A DNA stretch of 64,000 bases from Epiperipatus broadwayi (lineage: Eukaryota > Onychophora > Udeonychophora > Euonychophora > Peripatidae): NCBI GenBank assembly GCA_028023455.1, contig JAQFVV010001018.1:1-64000 (forward strand), written 5' to 3'. The notes under the pieces are model-generated. The model was not told the DNA's origin and did not search any database. It saw only the letters and a list, made by a program, of their open reading frames with translations. Below, in pieces: positions 1 through 12,640 of the stretch; the stretch's first letter is position 1, and every line of letters begins with the position of its first letter. Made by a program: the position numbers and the translations under genes.

Positions 1-86
1 TTATCTGATTGTTAGCCCCTCCCCCTTTTGCCTTGTTGTTAGTTTGGCATATTGTATAATGTCCAAGTGTCTTCAAATGTTTTCGA

Positions 87-3000
87 CTATGCCAGGAGTT
101 GGTCTCTCTTCTGGATTTTAATCATTGTTTTGGAAAAAACCTGTTTTATATTAGGTTGTGGGTGTTCCATGATTAGTTTACAACGTGTAACCCATATGGC
201 ATAGTTCAAAAACACCGAGAGACGTATTATTGGATAGGTTTTAGTATTGATATTATCTTTCAGAGATGAGATCAGTTGGAAATCTATCTTGGTGTTGGAG
301 AGTATGATTTCTCGGATCACTCTGAATCCCATACATTGTGAGAAAAGGTGTTCCAATGTCTCATCGCCGTTCATGCAAATGCTGCAAGTAGGGTCTATGC
401 TATGACCACGTTTGTAACAGAGGAAGTGATTAGTAGGTAGTCCATTAATGTTGTATTTAATGAGGAAGTCTAGGTATTTAGCCTCTAGACTCCATCTTTT
501 AAAGTTGGATACCAGTTTCTGATTATTGTAATAAAATGTGTTGATTATAGGATGTAAGATTGGATGGAGGATTGTGTATGCTTGCCATAATGATATTTTA
601 GAATTGAATGTGGAGTCATTTATTGGGCAGTGCTGTTTGATAAAGCTTGTGTTTCTAGTGATCCATGTTTGTCTGTCTGGTGGGGGTCGGTCAGTGGGTG
701 TTACCTTTTGAAGGAAAGTTTTTTGGAGAATTGTGTTAAAACCATATGATGCTACCAAGTTGTGTATGACATTGTGGGTTTTTTGGTAAATCAATGCCTG
801 AATGGAGTGGAGAGCAAGACAATTTAGCTTTCTTGGTCGCTGAGTGCCTTTGAGGCTGATCGCAACCATTTTACCTTTCCAGAAAAGCCTTGAGCACAAG
901 CCATTTATTTTATTTATGAAGCTTTTGTTGCATTTGATAAATGGAAGAAAGTATGCTATTTTTGGCATCACATTCATGTTAATTAGTGCTACCTTGCCAG
1001 GGAGGGAAAGGTAGACTTGTGACAAGGAAGTGATGAATTTGTTTGTTGTTTCTAGGATGTTATCCTGAATCTCTTTGGTCATTGCTGTGGTAGATTTGAA
1101 AATGGAAAACCCAAGATATCTCTGTGGCTTGGCAGAGAAGAGGGTGTTAATTTTCCTTCCTGAAACAATTTGCCAGGAGGCAGACTTGCTGGGGTTGAAT
1201 TGCAGCCTGTATTTCTCAGTATAGCAGCTTAATATTGTTTGTAGCAAAGGAATATGTTTTCTTGATGGTAGGATGATCATTACATCATCCATGTAGGCAA
1301 ACGTGTTGAATTCTCTGCTTAAATTGGGTATAAAAAGACCTGGTAGATTTTTTTCCAAATCCATCAGGAGAGAATTTATATATGCGATGAAGCATAGGGC
1401 ACTGAGGGGGGAACCCTGAGGGATAGCTTGTGTCGGTTTAAATCTGGAGGTGATATTACCATCCATAGTGATAAAAATTTCCCTGTTGTATAGTAAGTTG
1501 CTTATGATCTGGACAGCAGTTGCAGGAACATCATACTCGGCCAAAATATTTAAGAGTATGTCTATATGTACTGAGTCAAAGGCTGTAGCAATGTCCAGTT
1601 GAATGGCCCTGACTTCCGGTGGATTTTGACATAGTCAATGATGGAGATTATGTTGCCCATTGCATGTGCAGTAGAAGATCCCTTCTTGGCATATTGGTTG
1701 TTAGATATGTGCTTTAAGACATTTGGTTGGATGAGGTCTTTGATCACAGACTCTACAATTTTAATTAGCAGGGGTGTCATGGAAATAGGTCTGATGTTTG
1801 AGAGATCCATAACCTGATTTTTTTTTTATAAATGGAACTAGCGCCACTGGGTAAAGGTTAGGTATCACTCTATTACCAGTTGCTAGGTAATCTACCATCT
1901 TCTTCATTATGGGAATTGCAAATTGATTGAAGTGTAGGATTAGGAATCTGGGAATCCCATGTAATCCAGGATGTACACCATCTGGAAGGGAAGATATTTT
2001 CTGTTGGAGTAGGTTTTCTGTGATCCCATGTATTGCCTGTGAATCAACTTCAGACCAGGATTGTGTGCCATTGAAGATTGCGGTTTGCATTCTTTTCCGG
2101 AAGTGTTCTTTTATTGTGTTCATCATAGGTGTACCCAGTAAGGTTTTCCCATCTGCAATGATGGAGGTGGGAGTGGTTTTGTTATTTTTCCCTCCAAGTG
2201 CCCATCTCAAGTAGCCTTTTGTCCAGTGATGTTGTTGTGATAAATAACATTTGGCTCTCCTAATGGATAGGTATTCCGCCAGGGATTTTTGTCTTGATCG
2301 GTATAGGTTTTTAAGACTATATATATCTTGTTTTGATAGGTTGACTTTGGAGCATCTGAAGCTGATTCTCTATTTGTAGAAGATCTCTGAAGAGGCCATT
2401 AGGGCCTTTGACTTTCATGGTGTGGTGTTTTAATATTGTCTGTAGGATGCCTATAAATGAAAACCAGGCTTCTTCAGCTGGTCTTGAAAGGATGTTGATT
2501 TTGTGAAAATATATATAAGATTCGGACACTATGGCCTCTGTTATGTTTGATTTTGTTACCATCCGCATGGTTTTGTGAAGAGCCTCTGGGGTTGGGAGGC
2601 CAGCCATGGTTTCAAGAGTAACTACAAGGGCCATATGGTCCGAAAACGACACCGGTAAAAGTTTTGCATTTAGATGAAAATGTAAATCTGGTGAATAATA
2701 TAATAGGTCTATTAGGGTTTGGTGTAAAAGGAGTAGGATCCGGGAGGAAGGAATCCTTCCCCACACATCAAGTTTCTATTTATCAGTGGAAGAAATTTTA
2801 GATTAAAGCGACCATATGTGGTGTTAAAATCTCCCAATATAAGTAAAGAGCCTGATTTGTTGCTAAGGATAGCATTTAAAATCTGAATTATTTTGTGATA
2901 GATAGTAGGATTGTTTGAAGTGTATATATAAGCTAGATTTATGCTGTAGCCCCAATAGTCTATTTCTAATAAGATTAAGTTGTTATCCAAATAGAGAATA

Positions 3001-3254
3001 CAGAATTTGTTTGGAGGAAATTTTTTGTTAATTAATACTCCAACCCCTCCAGCTGCTGAATGTCCAACTGAAAATTTAGTGAAGCCCATAGTGGCAATTA
3101 ATGTTTCTATTTTAGTGTCAGTGTTATTATGGAATTTGGTTTCCCCCATTAGAAGGATGTGGGGAGAGTTAATGCTTATCCAATTTCTAATTGCGTGGGC
3201 ACGGGCCAATGAGTTGAGGCCACGGACATTAATCCCTGCAATTTTATAGTTCAT
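87..3254 (-). pseudogene. LINE ORF2 (endonuclease + reverse transcriptase), frameshifted
   Basis: Translation probably starts at the ATG at 3254, giving an APE-type endonuclease opening (MNYKIAGINVRGLNS), then GETKFH and the catalytic-region motif LILGDFN. The frame is lost near 2712-2766, where the next piece carries the SDH-type motif SFSDHMALV. The RT part runs 2210-1761, then shifts at a poly-T run (about 1813-1824, an A-run in the sense strand) into 1810-1562 (NIRPISMTPLL). It shifts again near 1625; motif A (LDIATAFDSV) is readable in the correct frame at about 1575-1610. The last piece, 1544-87, holds motif B (IPQGSPLSALCF) and the catalytic box FAYMDD, then a C-terminal Cys/His motif (CSIC-x7-H-x4-C). 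At least three indels mean no functional protein. Confidence 0.85.
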
Positions 3255-3291
3255 AATATAGTGTCCCTGCCCCTCCAGCCGGCCCCTGGTC

Positions 3292-5568
3292 TCAGGGAGA
3301 ATTTGGAAGTAAATGACTATAATTGGTTTCTTGATCTGATGCTTCTTCCAATGAGAGTTGATGTAGATTTGATTCCATGAGTACTGGAAGGTCCTCATTT
3401 TCCATAGAATCTGGTAATTCCAAATAGGGATCATCTTCCATTGGTGCTGAATCTGTATCAGAGTGCTCAGAGGTTTTTCTTTTCTTTTTTTCCCACGACA
3501 CTTTGTGTTTACTTTGTGATTCTTGTGAATCTGGTTTTAATGTAGGTAGTTGTGTTATAAACCCAGAATTCATATCGTCATCTGAGCTTGATTTATCTGG
3601 AACATCTGATTTCCGTTTATTAATATTTGGTATAGCTTGTCGTGTTAGCTCTACTTCTTGTGAAAGATCCTGATTCCAATGTCCAGATAAACCATCCTTT
3701 TCCCCCAGGTTTTGAGTTTTGGTGTGTGCTGGATTGAATTTTTTCCTTGGTTTATTGGTTTTGCTACTTTCTTTTTGAGGATGTGGAGTTATTGTATTTT
3801 GTTTACTTTGTGACTTTCTAGGTGATTGGGTGTTATTTTTGTCTATTTTGATTCTGGTGTCTGTTTCTTCTATTGGAAGTGATTTCAAGTTTGAAGGATT
3901 GTCAAGCATTGATTCATAGCCCTTTTTTTCCGATGTTGTACTGTTTATTGACTGAATATTATCTGTGTATTGGTTTGAAATGAGATGAGGTGTACTTGAT
4001 GTAGTTGTTTGTTTATCATTTCTATTTTTGGTTGTATTGTTGTGGAATTCCATTTCAGTTTGTTGGGAAAGATTTTCATCTTGATCTTCATCTCTAGATA
4101 TTATGTGGTCTGGTGTTACATCTGTGGGAGTTATGTCTATAGATTCGGTATAGTTTGATGTTGAAGCCCTGTGTTTATCAGTGTGGTTTTCAATATTATT
4201 GTCTGTTTTAGGTGACTGTTTGGTGTTTGTAGTAGTTGTTGTTTCTATATTCTTTCCATTGCAGCGGTGGAACTTGCCTTTCTTTTGATTGCAGGTAGTG
4301 CAGATACGTGCCAAACAGTCTTTTATAAAGTGTGTCCTTTGTAAACAGTGAAAGCACTGAGGCCGCACCCCTCTGAATGTTAAGACCATTGGTGAACCTC
4401 TTGCATTAACTACAGTAGGGATGTCAGTGGGAGAAACATTTTTTTTCATGGCTAGTGAGAAGATTGCTGCGTTTGATATTATGTTTCCGTTCAAGATGGG
4501 GTCTGGAAGGAATTTAAATTTTAATACAGTGCCATAGGGATTGAGGATATTTTGGAGCTCTTGTTCAGTGAATCTTGTTAGGCAGTTTTTGATTTTCCCT
4601 TGTAGTATCATAGGTCTGTTCATTTCTACAGTGCAAAGTATTTTATTTCCCAGTATTTTAATATTGTTTTTAAATTGGAGCCTGTCTGCCCAGGTCTTAA
4701 ATTCTATTGCCACATATCTGTCATTAGGATGTGTTAGTATTTGATAAATCCCCAACTCTGAATCATGTTGTTTAATTACAGAATATAAATGTTCCATGGG
4801 GAATTTGTATAATGATAAGTTTTCATTCGTTACTGCTAGGATTAGAGTTTTGTCATTGTAATAATTTTGGAAAGATTTATAGAGCATGTTTGGAATAGTT
4901 TTGTTGAAATTATAGTTTATGTTTTGATGCATTTCGTCGGTAATATTATTATAATTTAATATCTTAACTGATTGGGGGTGTTGATTGTCTTCTGGTGCGA
5001 TTTCTCTTTCATATTCCGATATGCCTATAAGCATTTCATTAATATTGCTGACCGAGTTAGTCTCCGCGGTTTTAACGTCTTTGTTGATACTTAAAGCTTT
5101 AGCGTAGGATATAGATTTTTTTGGAAGGGTTTGTATTTGTGAGTCTGTTTTGAAATGTGCGAACGATGTAGATATTAAAGGTTCATCTAGTTTGAAATTT
5201 TCATTTGTTTGTGAATGGGTTTTGTTGATTTTTTTTTTATCTGTTATTTCGTTTTTTTCTCCCGAAATACTGTTGACAGTCTCTGGTGATACAGCAGCGA
5301 ATTTGGTGACCTCTGGTGATTTAAAAAAATTTTTTTTCCTTTCTTCAGATAGATTTTGCTGATATTTTATTTTTTGTTCCAAATTATTCTGAGAGTGTTT
5401 CGCGGTTGTGGATGAATTGTGTTTATTTACTTCTCCTAAAGGAGTTTGGGAAATACGGTGAGTGTTGTTACTGTTTTCGTATGTATTATTAATATTGGCT
5501 GTTATTTCGCCCAATGGGAAACCAACACTATTGCATATAACTGACGAAGTTTGTATAATTTCTTGCAT
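3292..5568 (-). CDS. LINE ORF1 protein with CCHC zinc knuckle (Gag-like, 758 aa)
   Basis: Uninterrupted 758-codon frame. LINE ORF1 proteins bind element RNA and form the ribonucleoprotein needed for target-primed reverse transcription. The N-terminal third is low complexity, rich in N, T, S and K. The middle (about residues 250-400) looks like an RRM-like fold that ends in the motif CFHC-x4-H-x4-C (C-x2-C-x4-H-x4-C), followed closely by a second cluster, CTTC then HRC; together these are the nucleic-acid-binding zinc knuckles. The C-terminal 300 residues are again polar and disordered. The frame starts at an ATG soon after the presumed 5' UTR. Its integrity contrasts with the broken ORF2 downstream. 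It is a transposon protein, not a host gene. Confidence 0.85.
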   Translation of the reverse strand: MQEIIQTSSVICNSVGFPLGEITANINNTYENSNNTHRISQTPLGEVNKHNSSTTAKHSQNNLEQKIKYQQNLSEERKKNFFKSPEVTKFAAVSPETVNSISGEKNEITDKKKINKTHSQTNENFKLDEPLISTSFAHFKTDSQIQTLPKKSISYAKALSINKDVKTAETNSVSNINEMLIGISEYEREIAPEDNQHPQSVKILNYNNITDEMHQNINYNFNKTIPNMLYKSFQNYYNDKTLILAVTNENLSLYKFPMEHLYSVIKQHDSELGIYQILTHPNDRYVAIEFKTWADRLQFKNNIKILGNKILCTVEMNRPMILQGKIKNCLTRFTEQELQNILNPYGTVLKFKFLPDPILNGNIISNAAIFSLAMKKNVSPTDIPTVVNARGSPMVLTFRGVRPQCFHCLQRTHFIKDCLARICTTCNQKKGKFHRCNGKNIETTTTTNTKQSPKTDNNIENHTDKHRASTSNYTESIDITPTDVTPDHIISRDEDQDENLSQQTEMEFHNNTTKNRNDKQTTTSSTPHLISNQYTDNIQSINSTTSEKKGYESMLDNPSNLKSLPIEETDTRIKIDKNNTQSPRKSQSKQNTITPHPQKESSKTNKPRKKFNPAHTKTQNLGEKDGLSGHWNQDLSQEVELTRQAIPNINKRKSDVPDKSSSDDDMNSGFITQLPTLKPDSQESQSKHKVSWEKKKRKTSEHSDTDSAPMEDDPYLELPDSMENEDLPVLMESNLHQLSLEEASDQETNYSHLLPNSP

Positions 5569-5880
5569 TTTAATGTTGTCAGTAATTATTTGGTGCTTAG
5601 CATTGCTAATGGGAAGGTTTTTGATCTCAGATGGAGCCCGAGATTTGTTATTATATCTATGAAGATTTCAGCTATCGTTTCTGTTGAACGACTGAGTGTG
5701 ACAATTTAAGCTTGAATTGCTATGTATATTATCTATATCATTATCACATTCCATTTTTAAATATATAAAACTTCTCTTACCTTGTATTTAGGGGTTTGGA
5801 ATGGGGTTTGATACTCCCTTTCCTGCTGATTTCAATTTTGAGGAGAGCTATCGTTCACGTTGTTTGCTGTTTAAGACTAC

Positions 5881-8158
5881 TGTTCTATAGTTAACTAGAT
5901 ACTTTTCTTAATTTACAAATAATATATATATATTTTAAAATATATTTAAATAAATAAAAATGCATCCACTTTATTAAAGTATTTTGTATGATAATTTTAT
6001 TATATGAAGAATTTAACAATTACAAGTATTTGATAAAAGTTTTTCTTAAAAATATTAATTCCTGTATTTATAAACTTACAAACCATTTCAAAGCAATTCA
6101 TAGGCAATAAATATGCTTTACATAATAATTTTATTTATTATAAATATACATTTAAAAAAATATTAAATGTTATAAATTTAAGATACTCTTGGAACGTTTT
6201 TATAATGATTCAACATTAATTAAAATAAATAAAAACAAAAATACAATACTCAGCATCTGATTGGAGATCATATTAAAGAACGAAACAAATAACAAATAGT
6301 GGACGGTACTCGGAATGTTTTCTATAGTGATACTCAATGTGAAATTTTCCCGTACTTTAATAACCATATATACAACATTTGTCTTTTATTTCCCCATTTT
6401 AATAACAGTAAAATAAAATGTAAAATACTTATGTGTGCGCTAATCAATTATTAGATATTATAATATGAACTTGATATGACATTTAGAATTTTCTCTAAAT
6501 ATGTTGCATTTTAAATATATTCATAATTTACTCTTTTTCCCCCTATCTTATACAAATTATCATAAACATGACAAATAATGAAACCAACTTCTAATTCTAT
6601 AAATGATCGCAATGGAAGTAAGGATGAAATAAGAGGATTTTATACAGATATTAATAGAATAAAAACTTTTTTATTTATTGACACACAAACTTCTGAAGTA
6701 ATAAAATCTTCACACACATAATATGAACCCATTACAAGTTAGATATGCTAGTCATTTTAATAAACTTTCAAAAAGTATCTCATATCAATACATCATTTGG
6801 TCTCCAAGATTTTAAATTGATAGTAAATCAGTCAATATTCAGTAGGGATGAAATATGAAGTTAGTAACAATCTTAAAAAGTTTAAATATAACTGGCTCAC
6901 CATTTCAAGTGTTATTAAAGTAATATTTTTACTAATGCAAAACAATTATCCATACAAATTATTGGAAACCACATGAAAGTAAAATCATTTGATTGACAGA
7001 TGGCTTGATATAGGAAGACATTATTATATTTGCAAATTTATAAAAATGACTAATAATCAGATTTGTGAAGCATGTCATAAATATTATTATACATTCCCAG
7101 TGCTAGTAATCATTACTAAAAAGGGTCTGTTAAGATTAATAAAATATATAAACACTTAAAATTATTTATCACACACACATATAAATGCTTAATATAAAAA
7201 GATATTTTTATAAATAAAAATAACTATAAAATCATTTTCAACTTAATTTATGGCACACAAAATGTATTATTAATTAGTTAAATACAAAGTCAAGATTTTT
7301 TGTTTAGAATATACTTAAATGAAAGATAATCTTCAGACTCAGTGCTTTAGGAGTATGACACTAAGGTTATTTTGAATTACAATCATTTTTTGTTTTCATA
7401 GTCATTTAACTACTAGTTAATAATACTTAGATTATTATTTACTGATCAATACTGGATAGCTACCTGGGCTTAGGCAGATTATCTGAAAAAAACAACCCAT
7501 AAGCCTTTTTATGATGTCTCTTGATTTGAATTCCCGATTGTGGTCATGGAAGATGACTCAATAATCACTGGACTATAAATAATCTTCAATAGTTAGATTA
7601 AAAAAAAAAGATGAAATTTTGCTAAAGCATTAGCAATAATAGTAATTCCCCCCCTAAGCACATGATTCATTACTTGGGTTAGTTGACTGTTTCAATGGTT
7701 CAGCAGTTTTCCTCAGAGATTATATTGTTTAATTTAAAATGTTAAAGAATGTAGGTGATAAAAATTATATCAGAAATAATAACATTAATGGTTTCTACTG
7801 ATTTTGAATCTACATGAGAAATTAGTTATTATAAGCACATATTTTTTTAAAAAAAAAAATCCATAGTTGTGCTCTGTTATAGAAAGATACAAAAATTGAA
7901 ACAGTAGAGTAGTATGACTAAGCAAATGCGTACATAAATATTCATTATTGATGATAGTTTGTTATTGTTTTCACTCTTCAAGGTAATTTAGTTTCGGAGT
8001 CTCATACTAAAGATACGACATAAACTAGTTTTAAATAATTTAGAATCTCATACTGAATGAAGATATGACATAAACTAAGTTTGAATAATGAGATCCATAG
8101 CAGAAAATGTCAAATATCTTTTCATCATAAAGACACAAAAATAAATTAAATATAACTT
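5881..8158. other. AT-rich DNA, no gene recognised
   Basis: No coding pattern, RNA gene or recognisable transposon end was seen. The stretch has short A/T homopolymers and scattered TATATA tracts only. Confidence 0.5.
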
Positions 8159-8262
8159 GCGTTGTTAGCCGAGAGGTATCGCAGCCGCCATGCAAGCAAG
8201 TAGTTGGTTGCAGACGGTTGTGGGTTCGCGTCCCGGCCGATGCTATGACATATGAAAAAGAT
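8159..8262 (+). mobile_element. tRNA-derived SINE (family 1)
   Basis: The head GCGTTGTTAGCCGAGAGGT matches a Pol III A box with the GCCGAGAGGT form typical of long-variable-arm tRNAs. The B box GGGTTCGCGTCCC lies about 50 nt downstream, and the 3' CGGCCGATGC can pair with the 5' end. The body is followed by a short shared tail, GACATATGAAAAAG. A second copy with the same head is at 55011-55127 on the minus strand. No clear target-site duplication was seen here. The degenerate anticodon region argues against a functional tRNA. Confidence 0.8.
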
Positions 8263-9925
8263 GTCTACTGGTTGCAATATTACTTATATTTCCTAATTTC
8301 ATCTCATTATAATTTTGTAGTACATGTTGTGTATTTGTTTTTATTCTCTATATTTACAAAGTGATGTTTTTTTTAAAAAAAAAAAAAAACTAAAAAAATA
8401 TTATTTTGCAGATTGTTTGGATCATTATCAAAAGGCAAGATTTTTATATATTTAAATATCTCATAGAACTTTTTTTTTTCCTCAAGTAAGTTGCAACCCA
8501 TTTATAATTTAAAATTTTATTTGTCACTTTATTACAATTCTACAAGTAATAGTAAAGTTAGGCTGTTTTTTTTTTTTTTTAAATTATTGCAGGGCACTTT
8601 TTTTTTTTAATGAGTGTATATACAATTTTGTATTTTTGTCATAGCTATATTTTTAAATGGTATATAGTAAATCTTGAATATCTGTTTCCTTCTCATGTAA
8701 TGATGTTTTAAATAAAATTTTCTTTTAATTTTGTGTAAAATAATCTGTTAACATGTTATAGCTTTTCTTTTTTGGTCCACAGGCTTGATGTTTCATGGAT
8801 GAATCCATTATTACATTTATTTCTTAACTTTCTCTTTGGTAGGCACATTCTTTTACCTTAGATGAACTATACAACATGAAATTGATGGTCAGTATGAATC
8901 AAGTGGTCTTTAGCATTCCATATACCATAATAGCTTTGATATTTCATAGTTTTAATTACAGAATATACTAGAAAACATGCACACTTTTTAAGTAAAACTA
9001 TATTTTATTTTTTAAATAATTGGTAGTATCTTTTGGTGTTTCTAACAATAGAAACTTACTTTTTGAATTACATATTTTAAAATGTGTAATTATACAAACC
9101 AAACTATCTTTTTTTATCCACAAATAACTGCCATTCTTATATATTCAATTTATTATATTTTAATTCAGTGTTATCTGTGAATATACATTAAAAAATGCAT
9201 ATAAATTTACATTTGTCTGTCCTTTTCTCTTAAACTCCCTATACAATCATGAATTTGTTTTTAACAATAACAAATGACTCCCAATTTCATGTTAAGGTTT
9301 TAACAAATATATTAATATTCAAGCTATTGAAACAATTGTCTGCATATTGTCTCTTAACATAAGCATGTATGGGATATTTTACTATGCATAATTTACATTG
9401 CTAAAAAATTGGCATATTGTCAAAATTTAGTTAATCTTATGATTGGTTGCTTGGGAAGTCATGTGATATTTTAGCAACTAATTTACATTTAAAAAAAATA
9501 TTAAGAATTAGCTCTGGAATTTTCAACTTATTGAATTCCCCATTCTAACACTGTATATGACAATTCATTGTCTAAAAAAAATCTAATTAATATTCATTGG
9601 AAACAAAAAATACTTATTGAGTTAATTATAAATGTCAAGATCTGGTATCATACAGATTTGATTAAATGATTTGAAATATGCTTAATGCATTAAAAAAGTC
9701 ATTGACAATGATTTACATATATACACATCCACAATAAAGCCATTTTCATACAATAATTATGGATTTGGAAGTGAATTCAGTATATTAAATTAACAATCAA
9801 TCATCTGTACAATAAAATGCAGACGTCACTATTATCTATTTGCACTAAAGATTTGATATATTTTGTTTTGATAAATTCAAAAACATTAAATTGAAAATCT
9901 ATCAACTATATTCAAATAAATATTA
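8263..9925. other. AT-rich DNA, no gene recognised
   Basis: Several poly-A/poly-T runs (for example near 8370 and 8560-8605) but no supportable gene or repeat family. Confidence 0.45.
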
Positions 9926-10375
9926 AAATGATTAGTGATAATCATTAATATATTTATTTAGAGTGAATCATATCAAAATTGTGGGTGGAGTTAAGTTTGA
10001 CACTTGTAAATCATTTACTATTGATAAATACTAAAAATATGCTAAAGATACATGTGAAAGATTGTGACCTGGGCTAACTGATGAATGCTGGTTCAACACA
10101 AATTTTAAAGTGTATTTTTGTGCTTCAAGAATGTATGGATGAGTGAAAATTATTAGATACATCTATAAAAGAAATTGCATAAAGAAAAAGAGACATGAAG
10201 TTGAATTACTTCATGTGTGTGTTTAATTAAAAGCAGATACATTAATTAGAGTTTATATCCGGGTTAGGGATAATCTTTAGTTTAATAAATGATTAGAGAT
10301 AATCATTGATGTATTTCTTTAGGGTAGATCATAACAAAGTTATGGGTGAAGTAATTTTGCCACTTATAAATCAAA
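9926..10375. repeat. Direct repeat pair (about 90 bp, spacing about 361 bp)
   Basis: A segment at about 9928-10015 (ATGATTAGTGATAATCATTA, then GTGGGTGGAGT and GACACTTGTAAATCA) recurs at about 10289-10375 (ATGATTAGAGATAATCATTG, ATGGGTGAAGT, GCCACTTATAAATCA). The copies are diverged but collinear. They could be the ends of an old insertion or one and a quarter copies of a tandem unit. No coding or TIR structure was seen. Confidence 0.6.
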
Positions 10376-11459
10376 ATTTAAGAATTTAAAATTAAAAGCA
10401 AATATGCACACAATGAAATGGATACATAACTTTCAGAAATTGCAAGATATATCTTAATGTGGAAAACAGATTCCTAAAACTATTTAATAATTCTTGAATA
10501 AACAACCCAATAAAAATGACTTCACAAGTTTCAAGCTATTGAGAGTAATAATAATTCCCACCAATGAAGCATTTTAAATGGAGCTGTTAATTGACATTTA
10601 AATAATGATGTTTTAACTGTTCAAAATTTTGCCATTATTAAAACTCCTCACTTTTTCTAAATTAATATATTCATGGTTGGCTCCACCAATTGTGGAATCT
10701 ATTTCCTTACATTGGCAGCAATTTTTGGAGGTTGGTAGAAACTGCCTTAAACTATAAGAAAAGTTAATTATTTGTTTCCTTTGATCAAATCAGGTTTCAA
10801 GAGAGTCATGAATTTTTTACATAATAAAAACCATAATCATTTAAAATAATATAGTATTATGTTGTTTTAATAATGCATTGTCAATGGTAATATCATACAA
10901 TAAACTGATTCCGTTGTTGAGGGTGAATTAATCTTGACCTGAGGTTAAAAGCAGGTCAGAAATAATCTTTAACAATACTGTACTTTTAATGCAGACTTTG
11001 TCTTTTTCCAAATAATTGTTCTATAAATTTGTATAAGTCATTTGCTCTTTCATATTTTTGGTACAAATATCGATTGACACAATGAGAAACAAATGAATGT
11101 AATGAGATAATTGGTTAAAAATAAACGAATTAAATTAAAGTAATAGAATCAAAATAAAAAGTACAGATAGTTGCAAAGTGATTCTTAATATTTTATATAT
11201 TTCATATAGTTATTAGGCTTTAGCGCTTAAAATAAGTTTGAAAATTCCAAAATGTGTGATAAATGGCAAAAATGAACAGCTACAGAAAATTGCAAAAACA
11301 CGATATTCAGAAACAAAGCAGGGGTTTGTATAAATCTATAAAATGATAATTCCCATTTAAATTAAAAATAACATTATTTTCTTTTAATAATTCCTGCTCT
11401 TTCTGTAATATATATATATATAATTATTTTCCATTAGCTTAAGAATTTTTATTAGAATA
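10376..11459. other. AT-rich DNA, no gene recognised
   Basis: No open frame, RNA gene or repeat structure that I can support. Confidence 0.4.
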
Positions 11460-12638
11460 CACCTGGATCTCGTTTTACGCGATAGATAGGTTCCTCAGAA
11501 AACACGCGCAAACGAAATCTCGCAAAAATAGACGTAACTTACATTGAAAAAGGGGGGGGGTGCGGTCTGTGATTTTTCAAAATTCGCATAAAAGCAAAGC
11601 ACCAATGTAAAATTACTTTAAAATTCACACACACACAAAAAAAATAAGGAAATAAAATTTGACTAATAAAAAATTTCAAATTTGAAAAAAATTGATACAA
11701 GACAAACTTTTTTTAACTATAATATTTAATTTTATTCAAAATAATATATTTTTATGCATAATTTACAGTACAGTAATTTACATTTTTTTATACACATTTT
11801 AATTATTAACGCTATTTGCCGAAAAACACGTTCGTTTGCAAACTGGTAAAAAATCAAATTCTCACAAGAGGAAACACAACTAGCGCCAAGTTCACTCTCA
11901 TGTTGTGTTAATGGTTTTTTGTTGACAATGTAATTAGTAATTAATCTTTGAGACGATGATTTTATTAATTGTTTATGAACTTAGACTTATGATAATAAAA
12001 AGACATTTATTCACCACTGCTGGGAAAAATTTAATTAAAACTAACAACTAAAAATTAAATTCTTATTTTTGTCTTTAATTTTTTAATTTTCAATTCCGTT
12101 TAAAAATCAAATTTCGTTTTACATCACATTAATTTCAAGTCGCTGTAAGTAATTTTTAAATTGTTAATTACAATTAAAAATCAGATTTTAATTTTTAATT
12201 GTCAAATTTAATTGTGCCCACTGCTATTACTCACCTCTTAAAAATAAACTTGCAGACACTAAATGATTAATAATTGATTATGTTCTTTTTTAAAAACCAA
12301 AAACAGAATGTGATTTAAAATGCAAAATTAACATGCACAATGTTTGAACAAATTTACATTATAATCTTGTAAAATTTAATGTGTGTATGCATAAAATGTG
12401 TAAATCATGATTTTAATTTCATTATTGCATAAAATCTTACTTTTATAAAGCACTGAAAATATTGAAATTACTAAGATGAAAGTTGAATTCCAATAATGTG
12501 CTATTACTTTCAATATAACGTAAGTGCGCAAAATTTATTATGTAAGAGTAATAGCTCGGAGTTAGACTTCCGGTGAAACATGAATCGTGTAACTTCAAAA
12601 TCGTGTTAAATAAGTCCGTGTAAAAAGAGACCCAGGTG
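11460..12638. mobile_element. Non-autonomous pogo/Tigger-like (Tc1/mariner superfamily) DNA transposon
   Basis: The ends are inverted: left CACCTGGATCTCGTTTTACG at 11460, and the reverse complement of the right end is CACCTGGGTCTCTTTTTACA (19 of 22 positions agree over the whole TIR). Each end is flanked by TA (11458-11459 and 12639-12640), the Tc1/mariner target duplication. Subterminal sequence is CG-containing, unlike the surrounding AT-rich DNA, and resembles pogo/Tigger ends in style. About 1.18 kb with no transposase frame, so it is an internally deleted, non-autonomous copy that needs a transposase in trans. A G8 homopolymer lies near 11551-11558. Confidence 0.7.
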
Positions 12639-12640
12639 TA

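Larger units (their letters stand above)
1..5880 (-). mobile_element. Non-LTR retrotransposon (LINE), nearly complete, 3' end cut by window edge
   Basis: An autonomous LINE reads on the minus strand: 5' UTR (about 5569-5880), ORF1 (5568-3292), then ORF2 (from 3254) with endonuclease, reverse transcriptase and a C-terminal cysteine/histidine motif. ORF2 begins about 37 nt after the ORF1 stop, the usual two-ORF layout. ORF1 is intact over 758 codons whereas ORF2 is broken by several frameshifts, so this copy is probably dead but fairly young. The 3' UTR continues past base 1, so the tail and target-site duplication cannot be seen. The ORF1 zinc knuckle plus the ORF2 C-terminal Cys/His motif point to the I/R1/Jockey side of the LINE tree; I cannot assign a clade by eye. 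The 5' boundary is an estimate. Confidence 0.9.

Noticed and set aside
1927-2214. Plus-strand frame of 95 codons, and others in 3007-5662
   Set aside because: Antisense shadows of the minus-strand LINE ORFs.
10078-10110. CTGATGA near 10080
   Set aside because: No GAAAC at a suitable distance and no pairing strands.
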